A program made the translations under genes and the position numbers. Below, in pieces: positions 26,288 through 34,842 of a DNA stretch of 64,000 bases (its first letter is position 1; each line of letters opens with the position of its first letter). Source of the DNA: Gordonibacter sp. 28C (GTDB lineage: Bacteria > Actinomycetota > Coriobacteriia > Coriobacteriales > Eggerthellaceae); contig NZ_PPTR01000015.1 of assembly GCF_003339845.1 (NCBI RefSeq), positions 27,068-91,067 of the forward strand, written 5' to 3'. The notes beneath the pieces are model-generated. The model searched no databases. It was not told the DNA's origin and was given only the letters and a program-made list of their open reading frames with translations.

Positions 26288-27673
26288 GTGAACATCGACC
26301 AGAGGCCCGACCTTTCCCTCCAGCAGCACCTTCATCTGACCACCGAGCTCAAGCAGGGCATCGCCATCCTGCGCATGTCGGCGCTGGAGCTGTCCGAGTT
26401 CGCGCGGAAATGCGTCGAGGAGAACCCGTTTTTCGACGACGACGACTGGGTCGAGCCGCGCCATCCCCTGACCCCCGATCGGTACGTGCCGGACGTGAGC
26501 GCCGACGCGCTCTTTGAAAAACGGGGCCACGGCAGCCCGGAGACGTTCGACGCCGAGCGCAGCGACATGTCCCAGCGCTCGTTCTCCTTCGATCGGTACC
26601 TGGCCGAAGGGGACACGCTCGACGAGTTCCTGCTCGACCAGCTGCGCATGCAGGTTGATTCTCCGCGCGCAAAGGATATCGGCGAGTACCTCATCGGCAA
26701 CATCGACGGCAGCGGCTACCTGAGAACGTCCGTCGACCAGGTTGCCGTGGCGCTCGGCGCGCCCGAGCGGGAGGTGGCCCGCGTTCTCGAGCTCGTCCAG
26801 CAGTTCGAGCCCACGGGCGTGGGAGCCCGCAACCTCGCCGAATGCCTTGAGCTGCAGCTGCGGAGAAGCGGCAAGCTCACCCCCACGCTCGAGCGGCTCG
26901 TCAAGAGCCATCTCGCCGAATTCGAGACGCGCACCCCCGCCTCCATCGCGCGCGACATGGGGCTCTCGCTCGCCGAGCTCAACGAGGCGCTCGACGTCAT
27001 CCGCACGTGCAACCCCCGACCGGCCAGCCAGTTCGGCAGCCCGTCGCGCCCCATCTGGCCGGAGGTCGTGGTGGAATCGTGCGGCAACGGCGAGTACGAG
27101 GTCAGCCTTCAAGACTTCTACCTGCCCCATTTGAAGATCAACCCCACGTACCGGGCGATGGCCTCGAACGTGAAGGAGCGCGACGCCGAAACGTATTTGA
27201 AGGAGAAGCTCAAGGAGGCGGAGAGCCTCATCGACGGCATCAACTTCCGCCACGCGACGCTCCACAAGATCGCGTGCTGCATCGTGGAGATGCAGGTGGA
27301 GTTTTTCGAGAAGGGCTACGACTGCCTGCGCCCCCTCACCATGGTCCAGGTGGCCGAGGCGACGGGCGTGTCGGAATCCACGGTGAGCCGCATCGCGAGC
27401 GGAAACTACATGCAAACGCCGCGCGGCGTGTTCGAGCTCCGCTTCTTCTTCCATTCGTCCGCCTACCGCGCGGCCGACCGCGTGGTGTCGTCCATCAGCG
27501 TCAAGCACCGCATAAGCGAGCTCGTGGAGAAGGAGGATCCGTCGAACCCGCTCAGCGACCAGGCCCTTTCCGAGGCCTTGGCGCGCGAAGGCGTGTCCGT
27601 GTCCCGCAGAACGGTGAACAAGTACCGCGAAGAACTCGGCATTCCCGCGCGCGCCGCGCGCCGGCGCAGCTAG
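26288..27673 (+). CDS. rpoN: RNA polymerase sigma-54 factor RpoN
   Basis: 461 residues with all three regions. Region I is Gln/Leu-rich (LSLQQHLHLTTELKQGIAIL, residues 8-27) and makes the factor dependent on an AAA+ activator. Region II is acidic (EENPFFDDDDWVE). Region III has the core-binding part, the HTH and the RpoN box as SRRTVNKYREE near residue 438 (consensus ARRTVxKYRE). Start GTG 26288 follows GGGAAGGGG. Sigma-54 recognises -24 GG/-12 GC promoters, and two good ones lie within 3.3 kb downstream. Sigma-54 is rare in Actinobacteria, so its place next to a single activator and its targets is notable. Confidence 0.95.
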   Translation: MNIDQRPDLSLQQHLHLTTELKQGIAILRMSALELSEFARKCVEENPFFDDDDWVEPRHPLTPDRYVPDVSADALFEKRGHGSPETFDAERSDMSQRSFSFDRYLAEGDTLDEFLLDQLRMQVDSPRAKDIGEYLIGNIDGSGYLRTSVDQVAVALGAPEREVARVLELVQQFEPTGVGARNLAECLELQLRRSGKLTPTLERLVKSHLAEFETRTPASIARDMGLSLAELNEALDVIRTCNPRPASQFGSPSRPIWPEVVVESCGNGEYEVSLQDFYLPHLKINPTYRAMASNVKERDAETYLKEKLKEAESLIDGINFRHATLHKIACCIVEMQVEFFEKGYDCLRPLTMVQVAEATGVSESTVSRIASGNYMQTPRGVFELRFFFHSSAYRAADRVVSSISVKHRISELVEKEDPSNPLSDQALSEALAREGVSVSRRTVNKYREELGIPARAARRRS

Positions 27674-27697
27674 GTTCGAAGGCTGGGTCCGCAACAG

Positions 27698-27729
27698 GCG
27701 CCATTCGCTCTCTGCGATGGCGCTTTCTT
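27698..27729 (+). terminator. Rho-independent terminator of rpoN
   Basis: Stem 27698-27708 with 27714-27723 (one bulged T), 5-nt loop, followed by TTTCTTATTTT. It separates rpoN from the sigma-54-driven MFS genes. Confidence 0.75.
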
Positions 27730-27832
27730 ATTTTGGAACGATTCTCATATTGTGACGAATCCTTCGAAGCCTCATTTTGGGTCGTCTCGATATCGCTGCG
27801 CCTTGACCTGCCCCGTCGTCCAAGTTGAAAAG

Positions 27833-27848
27833 TGGCACGGTTCTTGCA
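27833..27848 (+). promoter_or_regulatory. Sigma-54 promoter (-24/-12) of the MFS pair
   Basis: TGGCACGGTTCTTGCA is a perfect match to TGGCAC-N5-TTGCW, with the GG and GC at the required spacing. The transcript would start near 27860 and carry a leader of about 165 nt before the MFS gene at 28026. A possible activator site, ATTCTCATATTGTGACGAAT, lies 85 bp upstream (27741-27760). Confidence 0.85.
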
Positions 27849-28025
27849 TCGATGAATACGAGGCGTCTTTGGCTTTGGCTGTTGGGATCAGCCAGGTGAA
27901 CGGGCGTGCAGTTCGTCGGGGGGAATTTCGACGGGCTGTCATCCCTGCGGCCGTTCGAGTCCGAGAGCGTTTCCGAAGCCGGTTTCGTATGTAAACGGGG
28001 ACTGTCGGAATAAGGAGGAGTTGGA

Positions 28026-29291
28026 TTGACTAAAAAGCAAAAGACTGCGGCGGCGTGGACCGTCGTCATCATCGCCTTTTTCGGGGGCTTTGCCCTAGCC
28101 AACGTCCAGAACAAGGTACCGCCCGTAATCGATGTCATCATGCTTTACTTCAACATTGGCGAAACGGATGCCGGTTGGCTGACGTCGGTGTTCACCATCA
28201 TGGGCATGATCACGGCCATCCCGGCCTCCATGCTCATGCACAAGATGGGCCCGAAGAAGATCGGCGTCATCTCGCTGGCCTGCGCGGCCGTGGGCGGCAT
28301 CATCGGCGCCTTCGCGACCGATCTTTGGGTGCTCATGGCCACCCGCGTGCTGGAAGGCGTGGGCGTGGGCATGATCGCCGTGGTTGGACCGTCGGTCATC
28401 TCCATGTGGTTCCCGGCTGAGAAGCGCGGCCTGCCCATGGGCCTCTGGGGCTCCTGGATGATGTGCTCCCAAACGCTGCTGTTCTTCATCGGCGGCGGCC
28501 TGAGCACGGCGTTCGGCTGGCAGGGCGTCTGGTGGTTCTGCGTGGCGTTCTGCGTGGTCGTGCTCATTCTCTACATGTGGAAGGTCGACGCTCCCCCCGA
28601 GGGCACGCCGAACTACGCCGAGGGCGAGGACGAGGAAGAGTTCAAGCTCGGTGACGGCTTCAAGTCCGCTTCGACGTGGATTCTCACCATCGCCGGCACC
28701 ATCTTCACGTTCTGCTGCTTCGGCTTCGCCACGTACATCTCGCTGTACTGGGCGCAGACGCTTTTCGGCGGCGACATGAACCAGTCGAACTGGTGGGTTT
28801 CCGTCATGTACGCCATCGAGATCCCGGTGGTCATCTTCATCGGCTGGCTGTTGAACCACATCAAGCTTAAGAATCGCCGTTACGTGGGCGTTATCGGCTT
28901 TTTGCTGTACACGTTCATCCTGTTCGTCTGCTTCCGGATGGAGGAACCTGGTCTTATCCTGCCCTTCATCCTCGTCTATCCGTTCCTCGAGGGCTCCATT
29001 CCGACCGTGTATTGGACGCTGTGCCCCTCGACGGCCAAGAGCCCGGAGTATTCCGGAACGGCTATTGGCATTCTAAACGTGGGCCTGAACATCGGCACGC
29101 TGCTCGGCCCCCCGGTGACCGGTTTCTTCATCGAGAACTACGGATGGGCAACCGCCACCATTCCGCTGGCTGTGGCCTCGGTCCTTGGCGCGATCGCGTT
29201 CTTCTTCGTGAAGACGTACGATCACGACTCCGACAAGGCGACGGCTCGCGCAGCGGGTGCCGACGGCGATTTGACCCAAGCATCTGTGTGA
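28026..29291 (+). CDS. MFS transporter, sigma-54-controlled, first of a pair
   Basis: 421 residues, 12 helices. Begins TKKQKTAAAWTVVIIAFFGG; landmarks LANVQNKVPPVIDVIMLYF, RVLEGVGVGMIAVVGPSVIS, MWFPAEKRGLPMGLWGSWMM. These fit the anion/drug-efflux (CynX/NimT-like) MFS branch. Start TTG 28026 follows AAGGAGGAG. It shares the LVQNK/ANVQNK, FPEAKRG and GWQGVWWF segments with the next gene, so the pair arose by duplication. Likely carries the substrate or product of the Mo operon that follows. Confidence 0.8.
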   Translation: MTKKQKTAAAWTVVIIAFFGGFALANVQNKVPPVIDVIMLYFNIGETDAGWLTSVFTIMGMITAIPASMLMHKMGPKKIGVISLACAAVGGIIGAFATDLWVLMATRVLEGVGVGMIAVVGPSVISMWFPAEKRGLPMGLWGSWMMCSQTLLFFIGGGLSTAFGWQGVWWFCVAFCVVVLILYMWKVDAPPEGTPNYAEGEDEEEFKLGDGFKSASTWILTIAGTIFTFCCFGFATYISLYWAQTLFGGDMNQSNWWVSVMYAIEIPVVIFIGWLLNHIKLKNRRYVGVIGFLLYTFILFVCFRMEEPGLILPFILVYPFLEGSIPTVYWTLCPSTAKSPEYSGTAIGILNVGLNIGTLLGPPVTGFFIENYGWATATIPLAVASVLGAIAFFFVKTYDHDSDKATARAAGADGDLTQASV

Positions 29292-29307
29292 TCGGAGGAT
29301 TGGTTTT

Positions 29308-30543
29308 ATGAAGACGAAACGAGCCTGGATCGTCGCGTTCGCGACCATCTTGGCCGGCATTTCGCTGGCGCTCGTACAGAACAAAGTGGCACCCTGCATG
29401 ACCACCCTCATGGGTGCGTTCAACATCGATATGGCCACGGCCGGCTGGCTGAGCTCGCTGTTTTCGCTGGTGGGCATCATCATGGCCATCCCGGCTTCCA
29501 TCGTGCTGAACAAGCTCGGCCCGAAGAGGGGCGGCATCGTAGCCTTGATATGCGCCATCCTGGGCTCGCTGATCGGTGTGTTCACCGACAGCGTGGCCGT
29601 GCTCATGGCAAGCCGTATCGTCGAGGGCGTGGGCGTGGGCCTCATGTCGGTCATCGGACCGTCGCTCATCGCCATGTGGTTTCCCGAGGCGAAGCGCGGC
29701 CTGCCCATGAGCATTTGGGCGGCGTACCAGATGGGCGCTCAGGCTGTCATGTTCTTTTTGGGCGCGCTGCTCACGACTAGCTTCGGCTGGCAAGGCGTGT
29801 GGTGGTTCGGGCTCGTTGCGTGCGTCGTTGCGTTCGTGCTCTACGTCCTGTGCGTGAAAAGTCCCCGTCCCGAGGACAGCTATGCCGACGTGGAGAGCGA
29901 GGACGTGTCCATCGTCGAGGGCATCAAGTCGCCTTCGGCCTGGGTGCTCTCGTTGTCCACGATGCTGTTCTGCATCGGCTGCTTCGGCTTTGTCAACTGG
30001 ATCGCCACGTGCTGGGCGCAGACGTTCACGTGGGACGAGGGTCAGGCCAACATGTGGGTGGGGTACTTCTCCATCTTCGGCGTGATCGCCGCGGTGGTCA
30101 TCGGCGCACTGCTGAACCGCGTCAAGAACCGCAAGATGTTCGGCGTTGCGGCGCTGGTCGCCTACGGCATCGCGTCGCTCGTGGGCATGTTCATGGACAA
30201 CCCGTCGTTCCTCATCGGCTTCGTGGTCGTGTACGGCTTCGTCGATGCAGGGTTCCCCTGCGTGCTGTGGACGATGGCTGCCCAGACGGTCAAGAAGCCC
30301 GAGCTTGCGGGCGTGGCCTTGGGCGTGGTGTCCATCGGGTTCAACGTGGGCATCCTCCTCGGCCCGCCGATCATCGGCGCCGTCGTCGAAGCGGCCGGTT
30401 GGCATGTGGGCGCCATCGCCATCTGCGCATCCTGCGTGCTGGCTGCCGTCGTGCTGTCGTTCACGAAGCTTTACAGCGTTGACGACGCTCCTTCTTCGGA
30501 AACGCCGGAGGCGGTCCTCTCGCCTGCCGGCGAGACGCGGTAG
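29308..30543 (+). CDS. MFS transporter, sigma-54-controlled, second of a pair
   Basis: 411 residues, 12 helices, clearly paralogous to the preceding gene (SLALVQNKVAPCMTTLMGAF; SRIVEGVGVGLMSVIGPSLI; MWFPEAKRGLPMSIWAAYQM). Start ATG 29308 follows TCGGAGGAT, 16 nt after the previous stop, so both are in one transcript. Two carriers in one operon could form an uptake/export couple for substrate and dehydroxylated product; that is inference. Confidence 0.8.
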   Translation: MKTKRAWIVAFATILAGISLALVQNKVAPCMTTLMGAFNIDMATAGWLSSLFSLVGIIMAIPASIVLNKLGPKRGGIVALICAILGSLIGVFTDSVAVLMASRIVEGVGVGLMSVIGPSLIAMWFPEAKRGLPMSIWAAYQMGAQAVMFFLGALLTTSFGWQGVWWFGLVACVVAFVLYVLCVKSPRPEDSYADVESEDVSIVEGIKSPSAWVLSLSTMLFCIGCFGFVNWIATCWAQTFTWDEGQANMWVGYFSIFGVIAAVVIGALLNRVKNRKMFGVAALVAYGIASLVGMFMDNPSFLIGFVVVYGFVDAGFPCVLWTMAAQTVKKPELAGVALGVVSIGFNVGILLGPPIIGAVVEAAGWHVGAIAICASCVLAAVVLSFTKLYSVDDAPSSETPEAVLSPAGETR

Positions 30544-30602
30544 CTTTCGACGCGTTTCATGTTGCTCGGTCGGACGTGGACGGACTCCCCGTTCGCGCGA
30601 CC

Positions 30603-30644
30603 GCGATGCGGACACTTCCCCGAGAGGTGTCCGCATCGCTTTTT
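30603..30644 (+). terminator. Rho-independent terminator after the MFS pair
   Basis: Perfect 13-bp stem (30603-30615 with 30627-30639) and a run of five T (30640-30644). It ends the MFS transcript, so the Mo operon needs the second sigma-54 promoter. Confidence 0.9.
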
Positions 30645-30893
30645 CGGTCCGATAGCGGTTTGGACGGCGGAGGCATCGGTCGCGACCGCTTGTTTTTTCA
30701 AAAATTGCAACAGCGGACGAGCGCGTTCTCAATATGCGAGCCGTTGCCGCCGGAAGGCGTTCGAATTCGAGAAGCAAATTGAGACAATCCCGGCGATCTT
30801 CGAGAGCGACTGGGTTGGCTAAAAGGTCGTGTAAACATTTTTTTGCCTTTCTATCAGGCATTTTACAAATTGAACGGCATGATTTCGCCCGAT

Positions 30894-30909
30894 TGGCACG
30901 GAGCATGCA
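30894..30909 (+). promoter_or_regulatory. Sigma-54 promoter (-24/-12) of dehydroxylase operon 2
   Basis: TGGCACGGAGCATGCA fits TGGCAC-N5-TTGCW with one change (A for the first T of TTGC); GG and GC spacing is exact. Upstream are ATTGAGACAAT (30778-30788, a perfect 4-bp inverted repeat) and TTCTCAATATGCGAG (30726-30740), at distances usual for activator sites. The latter shares its TTCTCA start with the region 85 bp upstream of the other sigma-54 promoter. Confidence 0.8.
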
Positions 30910-31025
30910 ACTACCTATATCAGAAGGCGCAACCGGCAAGGAAGCAACGCCGAGGGCCTTTTTGATTCACGTTGTAAGGCCATGTTCGACCATGGCGGAG
31001 GTTTGTCGGAGAGGAGGACATGCAA

Positions 31026-31202
31026 ATGGCAGAGGAGAAGAAGAGGCTGGACCTGGATCGGGAGCTCCAAGAGAAGCGCATCAAGCAGCACCTGGCTGAC
31101 CCGAACAAGAACAAGGAAGCGTGGCAGCAGAAGGCGCAGGATGCTTCGGGACGCGACTGGACGAAGCCTCGTCGTCCGACGTTGAAAGACGGGGAAGTCT
31201 AG
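31026..31202 (+). CDS. Small charged helical protein, first gene of dehydroxylase operon 2
   Basis: 58 residues, about half charged: EEKKRLDLDRELQEKRIKQH then a C-terminal WTKPRRPTLKDGEV. No cysteine, no membrane segment. Start ATG 31026 is preferred to 31020 because the GAGGAGG site is 8 nt away rather than 2. It stands between the sigma-54 promoter and the Mo enzyme gene (47 nt). It could be an assembly factor or leader protein; not recognised. Confidence 0.6.
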   Translation: MAEEKKRLDLDRELQEKRIKQHLADPNKNKEAWQQKAQDASGRDWTKPRRPTLKDGEV

Positions 31203-31249
31203 GCACCACTCGCACGACGAGAATCGTAAGAGAGAGAGGGATAGCAAGT

Positions 31250-33589
31250 ATGCTTACCAACGAACTCGAAGGCGTCAACAAGGACGTCTACAAAACAGAT
31301 TGGCAGTGGCAAGAGGGTGAGTACACGGTCACGCGTACGAACATGTGGACCGCCCCCGGCTGCCACAACGGCTGCTCTGTTCTGTACTACACCAAGGACG
31401 GCAAGGTCGAGAAGATCGAAGGCGACCCGCTGAGCCCCTACAACCAGGGTCGTCTTTGCATGCGCTGCCTGGACGTCGTGGAGACGTTCTACCATCCCGA
31501 CCGCTTGAAGTACCCCCTGAAGCGCGTCGGCGAGCGCGGCGAGAACAAGTGGGAGCGCATCACGTGGGACGAGGCGTACGACGACATCGCCGAGCACGTT
31601 CGCGCCATCTGGGAAGACTACGGCCCCGAGTCCATCGTGTCCATGCAGGGCACCGGCCGTAACATCTGCTGGCAGACCCCGTACCTGAGCTACGCCGCCT
31701 TCGGCAGCCCGAACTTCGTGCTCGGCTTCCTGTCCGGCGACGCCTGCTACCTGCCCCGTACGACCATCGGTCACTGCTTCATGGGCGACTTCTTCGTGGC
31801 CGACTGCTCGCAGCACCTCGAGAAGCGCTTCGCCGACCCGGAGTACGTCTTCCCGGACTACATGCTCATCTGCGGCAACAACGCCCTCGTGTCCAACGGC
31901 GACGGCTTCTTCGGCCACTGGATCGTCGACGTCATGAAGGAAGGCGGCACGAAGCTCATCGTGCTCGACCCCTCTTGCACCTGGCTCGCCTCGAAGGCCG
32001 AGCACTGGCTGCAGGTTCGTCCCGGCACCGACGCCGCGGTCGTCATCTCCATGCTGGGCGTCATCATCGAAGAGGATCTCTACGATCACGACTTCGTTGA
32101 GAACTGGACCTACGGCTTCGACGAGCTGGCCGAGCGCTGCAAGGACTACCCGCCCGAGAAGGCTGCGGAGATCGCCGGCATCGACGCCGAGGCCATCCGC
32201 GCCGCTGCTCGCGCCTACGCTTCCGGCAACCCCTCCACGATTCAGTGGGGCCTCAAGGTCGACCAGACCGTCTGCGGCATTCCTCTGGCCCAGGCTCTGC
32301 TCTCCCTCGGCGCCATCTGCGGCGACATCGACGTGCCCGGCGGCATGATGATCCCGCGTTGCGCCTACGACATTCCCGACTCCTACGGCTGCGGCATGTG
32401 GAACCTCTCCGACGAGATGCTCGGCAAGATGCTCGGCGTCGACACCTCCCCGCTGCACGCCCTCGGCTTCGACCCGACGGCCAACGGCGACACGGTGCTC
32501 CTGGCCATCGAGACCGGCGAGCCGTACCCGATCCGCATGCTGTTCATCCAGTCCACGAACCCCATCGCCAACATGGCTGCCGATGCCCCGCGCGTGTACA
32601 ACGCCATGCGCTCGGTGGACTACAACGTCGTGGTCGACGTGTTCATGACTCCGACGGCCGTTGCTTGCGCCGACATCGTGCTGCCCTGCGGCATGAGCTG
32701 CGAGCGTAACTCCGCTCGCGTGTGGTGGTGGCCGCTGCGCTCCATCGTCAAGGTCGCCGACTACTACGAGGCCAAGTCCGACGAGCAGATCATCCTCGAG
32801 CTGGGCAAGCGCCTCAATCCCAGGCTGTTCCCGTGGGAGACGGACGTCGAGCTCATGACGTGGTGGATCCAGTCCGGCAACCGCTTCCATGCCGGTTGGC
32901 CGCACAAGACCGACCAGACGTTCCTCGACCTCACCGAGAAGGTCATCGACTGGCCGGACGACTGGGCGTACCGCAAGCACGAGCTCGGTTGGCTGCGCGA
33001 CGACGGCCAGCCCGGCTTCAACACGAACACGGGCAAGTGCGAGCTGTACAACACCCTGTTCGACGCGTGGGGCTTCGATCCGCTGCCGTACTACGAGGAG
33101 CCGCCTGAGTCCCCGATCTCCACGCCCGACCTGTTCGAGGAGTATCCGTACGTGCTCACCACCGGTGCCCGTACGTGGGAGTACTTCCACTCGGAGGAGC
33201 GTCAGGTTCCGCGTCTGCGCGAGTCGCATCCCGACCCGCTGACCGATCTGCATCCCGACACCGCCGCGAAGATCGGCGTGTGCGAGGGCGACTGGATCTG
33301 GGTCGAGAACATGCGCGGCAAGTGCAAGCAGCGCGTGCGCTTCAACGCGTCCCTCAAGCCCGACACCGTGCGCTCCGAGCACGGCTGGTGGTTCCCCGAG
33401 ACGGACGGCGCCGAGCCCAACCTGTTCGGCGTGTTCGACTCCAACATCAACAACCTCACGGTTCAGGGTGTTACCGGTCCTACGCTGTACGGCGCCCCGT
33501 ACGCGAACCAAATTTGCAAGATATATCCGGTCACGAAGGAGAATGACTGCTCGCCCAGCGAGATCGTGACCCGCAAGGGAGGTTTCTAA
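31250..33589 (+). CDS. Molybdopterin-dependent oxidoreductase, catechol dehydroxylase-like (sigma-54 operon)
   Basis: 779 residues, close paralogue of the enzyme at 9800 across its length: KTDWQWQEGEYTVTRTNMWT near the start, PGCHNGC and GRLCMRC at the FeS site (again no first Cys), SNGDGFFGHWIVDVMKEGG, RPGTDAAVV, PTAVACADIVLPCGMSCERN, ending SPSEIVTRKGGF. It should bind bis-MGD and one FeS cluster and act in the cytoplasm (no Tat signal). Start ATG 31250 follows AGAGAGAGGG. Ferredoxin and two zinc ribbon genes follow. By analogy with gut enzymes it may remove a hydroxyl from a catechol or other aromatic; the substrate is open and need not be that of the first paralogue. Confidence 0.85.
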   Translation: MLTNELEGVNKDVYKTDWQWQEGEYTVTRTNMWTAPGCHNGCSVLYYTKDGKVEKIEGDPLSPYNQGRLCMRCLDVVETFYHPDRLKYPLKRVGERGENKWERITWDEAYDDIAEHVRAIWEDYGPESIVSMQGTGRNICWQTPYLSYAAFGSPNFVLGFLSGDACYLPRTTIGHCFMGDFFVADCSQHLEKRFADPEYVFPDYMLICGNNALVSNGDGFFGHWIVDVMKEGGTKLIVLDPSCTWLASKAEHWLQVRPGTDAAVVISMLGVIIEEDLYDHDFVENWTYGFDELAERCKDYPPEKAAEIAGIDAEAIRAAARAYASGNPSTIQWGLKVDQTVCGIPLAQALLSLGAICGDIDVPGGMMIPRCAYDIPDSYGCGMWNLSDEMLGKMLGVDTSPLHALGFDPTANGDTVLLAIETGEPYPIRMLFIQSTNPIANMAADAPRVYNAMRSVDYNVVVDVFMTPTAVACADIVLPCGMSCERNSARVWWWPLRSIVKVADYYEAKSDEQIILELGKRLNPRLFPWETDVELMTWWIQSGNRFHAGWPHKTDQTFLDLTEKVIDWPDDWAYRKHELGWLRDDGQPGFNTNTGKCELYNTLFDAWGFDPLPYYEEPPESPISTPDLFEEYPYVLTTGARTWEYFHSEERQVPRLRESHPDPLTDLHPDTAAKIGVCEGDWIWVENMRGKCKQRVRFNASLKPDTVRSEHGWWFPETDGAEPNLFGVFDSNINNLTVQGVTGPTLYGAPYANQICKIYPVTKENDCSPSEIVTRKGGF

Positions 33590-33590
33590 G

Positions 33591-33935
33591 ATGGCGGAAA
33601 AATACGGACTTCTGATCGACTACACGTGGTGCACCGGCTGCCACTCCTGCGAGATGGCCTGCAAGGTCGAGCACGGCTGGGCGGCTGGCGAAGCGAACGG
33701 CATCCAGCTGTTCGAGGACGGCCCGCGCAAGATGCCCAACGGCAAGTTCGAGTACAATTACCTGCCCGTGATGACGTCGCTGTGCGACCTGTGCGCCGAT
33801 CGCGTGGCCATGGGCAAGCTTCCGACCTGCGTGCATCACTGCCAGGCGGCTTGCATGAAGTACGGCACGGTGGACGAGCTGGCCGAGAAGGCCAAGGAAA
33901 TGCCCCGTACCTGGATCTACGTACCTGAGCAGTAA
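33591..33935 (+). CDS. 4Fe-4S ferredoxin-like electron-transfer subunit
   Basis: 114 residues, paralogue of 12138: CTGCHSCEMAC and CDLCADRVAMGKLPTCVHHC give two 4Fe-4S clusters. The start is 1 nt after the Mo enzyme stop, with AAGGGAGG inside that gene's end. No anchor or signal peptide, so electrons come from a cytoplasmic donor. The matching pair of Mo enzyme and ferredoxin at both loci indicates a two-subunit unit that was duplicated as a block. Confidence 0.85.
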   Translation: MAEKYGLLIDYTWCTGCHSCEMACKVEHGWAAGEANGIQLFEDGPRKMPNGKFEYNYLPVMTSLCDLCADRVAMGKLPTCVHHCQAACMKYGTVDELAEKAKEMPRTWIYVPEQ

Positions 33936-33948
33936 GACGCATCGTCTC

Positions 33949-33981
33949 GCTGGCGCCCCGGCTTGCCGCCGGGGCGCCAGC
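33949..33981 (+). promoter_or_regulatory. Intra-operon hairpin between ferredoxin and zinc ribbon genes
   Basis: Perfect 14-bp stem (33949-33962 with 33968-33981), 5-nt loop, no T run. It may protect the 3' end of the enzyme-ferredoxin message or reduce expression of the zinc ribbon genes. Confidence 0.6.
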
Positions 33982-34014
33982 CTCGGCAAGACGTGAACGT
34001 AAGGAGAGAAAGCC

Positions 34015-34278
34015 ATGTGTTACAGACCAGCTAATACCGTTACCATTGTGAAGTGCCTCGAGTGCGGTGCGTTCAACAAGCCCACGAACGAGACGTGCCA
34101 GAAGTGCGGCGCCGATCTGAACGAGTCCCGCAAGGCTGCGGACCAGGCTGCGGCTCCTGCTTCTGCCGCTCCCAAGGAAATCTCGCTCAAGCCCCAGGGC
34201 CTCGACGGCGCCCCCAAAGCTCCCGGAGCCCCTACGGCCCCAAAAGCGCCCGGTGCCCCGAAGCCGCCGACGAACTAA
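34015..34278 (+). CDS. Small zinc ribbon protein with GAPKAPG tail, operon 2
   Basis: 87 residues, the counterpart of 9318: starts MCYRP, has one Cys4 ribbon (CLECGAFNKPTNETCQKCG), and ends with the repeated Pro/Ala/Gly/Lys tail (GAPKAPGAP...KPPTN). Start ATG follows AAGGAGAGAAAGCC. Conservation of both ends around a variable middle suggests the tail has a job, such as docking to the Mo enzyme or ferredoxin. Confidence 0.7.
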   Translation: MCYRPANTVTIVKCLECGAFNKPTNETCQKCGADLNESRKAADQAAAPASAAPKEISLKPQGLDGAPKAPGAPTAPKAPGAPKPPTN

Positions 34279-34332
34279 CCATGCCATGTCCGGCGGCATT
34301 CAGCGCGTGTTTTAGGATGAGGCGAAACGCTC

Positions 34333-34665
34333 ATGCCCAACTGTAGAACATGTAGCCCGTGGTGTCGCCGTTGCCATAAGAAGGCGGATTACAAATTCCC
34401 TATCGAGTGTCCCGAGTGCGGGTGGTACAACCCCTACGAGCGGGAAACGTGCAAGAAGTGCGGGGCACCGGTCGTCCATGACGAGGAGAAGGCGGTCGAC
34501 CACCTCAACGCCGAGGTGAAGAAGGCCTGCTTTTTCTGCTCGCCGTTCGAGCGGCCGCTCTGCAACGAATGCGTCGAGACGGGACGTACGAAGATATGTC
34601 CGGAATGCGGCAGCTACGTGTTGGGGACGCGTACCGCTTGCAAGAAGTGCGGATATGTCTTCTAG
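34333..34665 (+). CDS. Double zinc ribbon protein, operon 2
   Basis: 110 residues with 17 cysteines. An N-terminal CRTCSPWCRRC, a ribbon CPECGWYNPYERETCKKCG, a middle CFFCSPF and CNEC, and a final ribbon CPECGSYVLGTRTACKKCG. The two full ribbons have the same spacing as those at 9318, 12513 and 34015. Last gene before the terminator at 34761. Likely zinc-binding; a rubredoxin-like iron site is an alternative. Function unknown. Confidence 0.65.
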   Translation: MPNCRTCSPWCRRCHKKADYKFPIECPECGWYNPYERETCKKCGAPVVHDEEKAVDHLNAEVKKACFFCSPFERPLCNECVETGRTKICPECGSYVLGTRTACKKCGYVF

Positions 34666-34760
34666 GCACGCTGCCGGGCGCCTGCCAGCAGGTATCCTAG
34701 GCGCAGCCTGAGAACGAGGGGGCGAGGGCATGGCGAACAGAACCGTGCCTGTGTTGATTG

Positions 34761-34802
34761 ATCGGGCTGGAGAAGGTGCTTAACGCTCATCTCCAGCCCG
34801 AT
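34761..34802. terminator. Bidirectional terminator between operon 2 and the sigma-54 activator gene
   Basis: Perfect 13-bp stem (34761-34773 with 34790-34802), then TGGTTTTT on the plus strand. Lies between convergent genes and likely serves both. Confidence 0.8.
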
Positions 34803-34842
34803 TGGTTTTTAAGCCCCGCGGCGTTTTGCCCGAAACGGAAAG

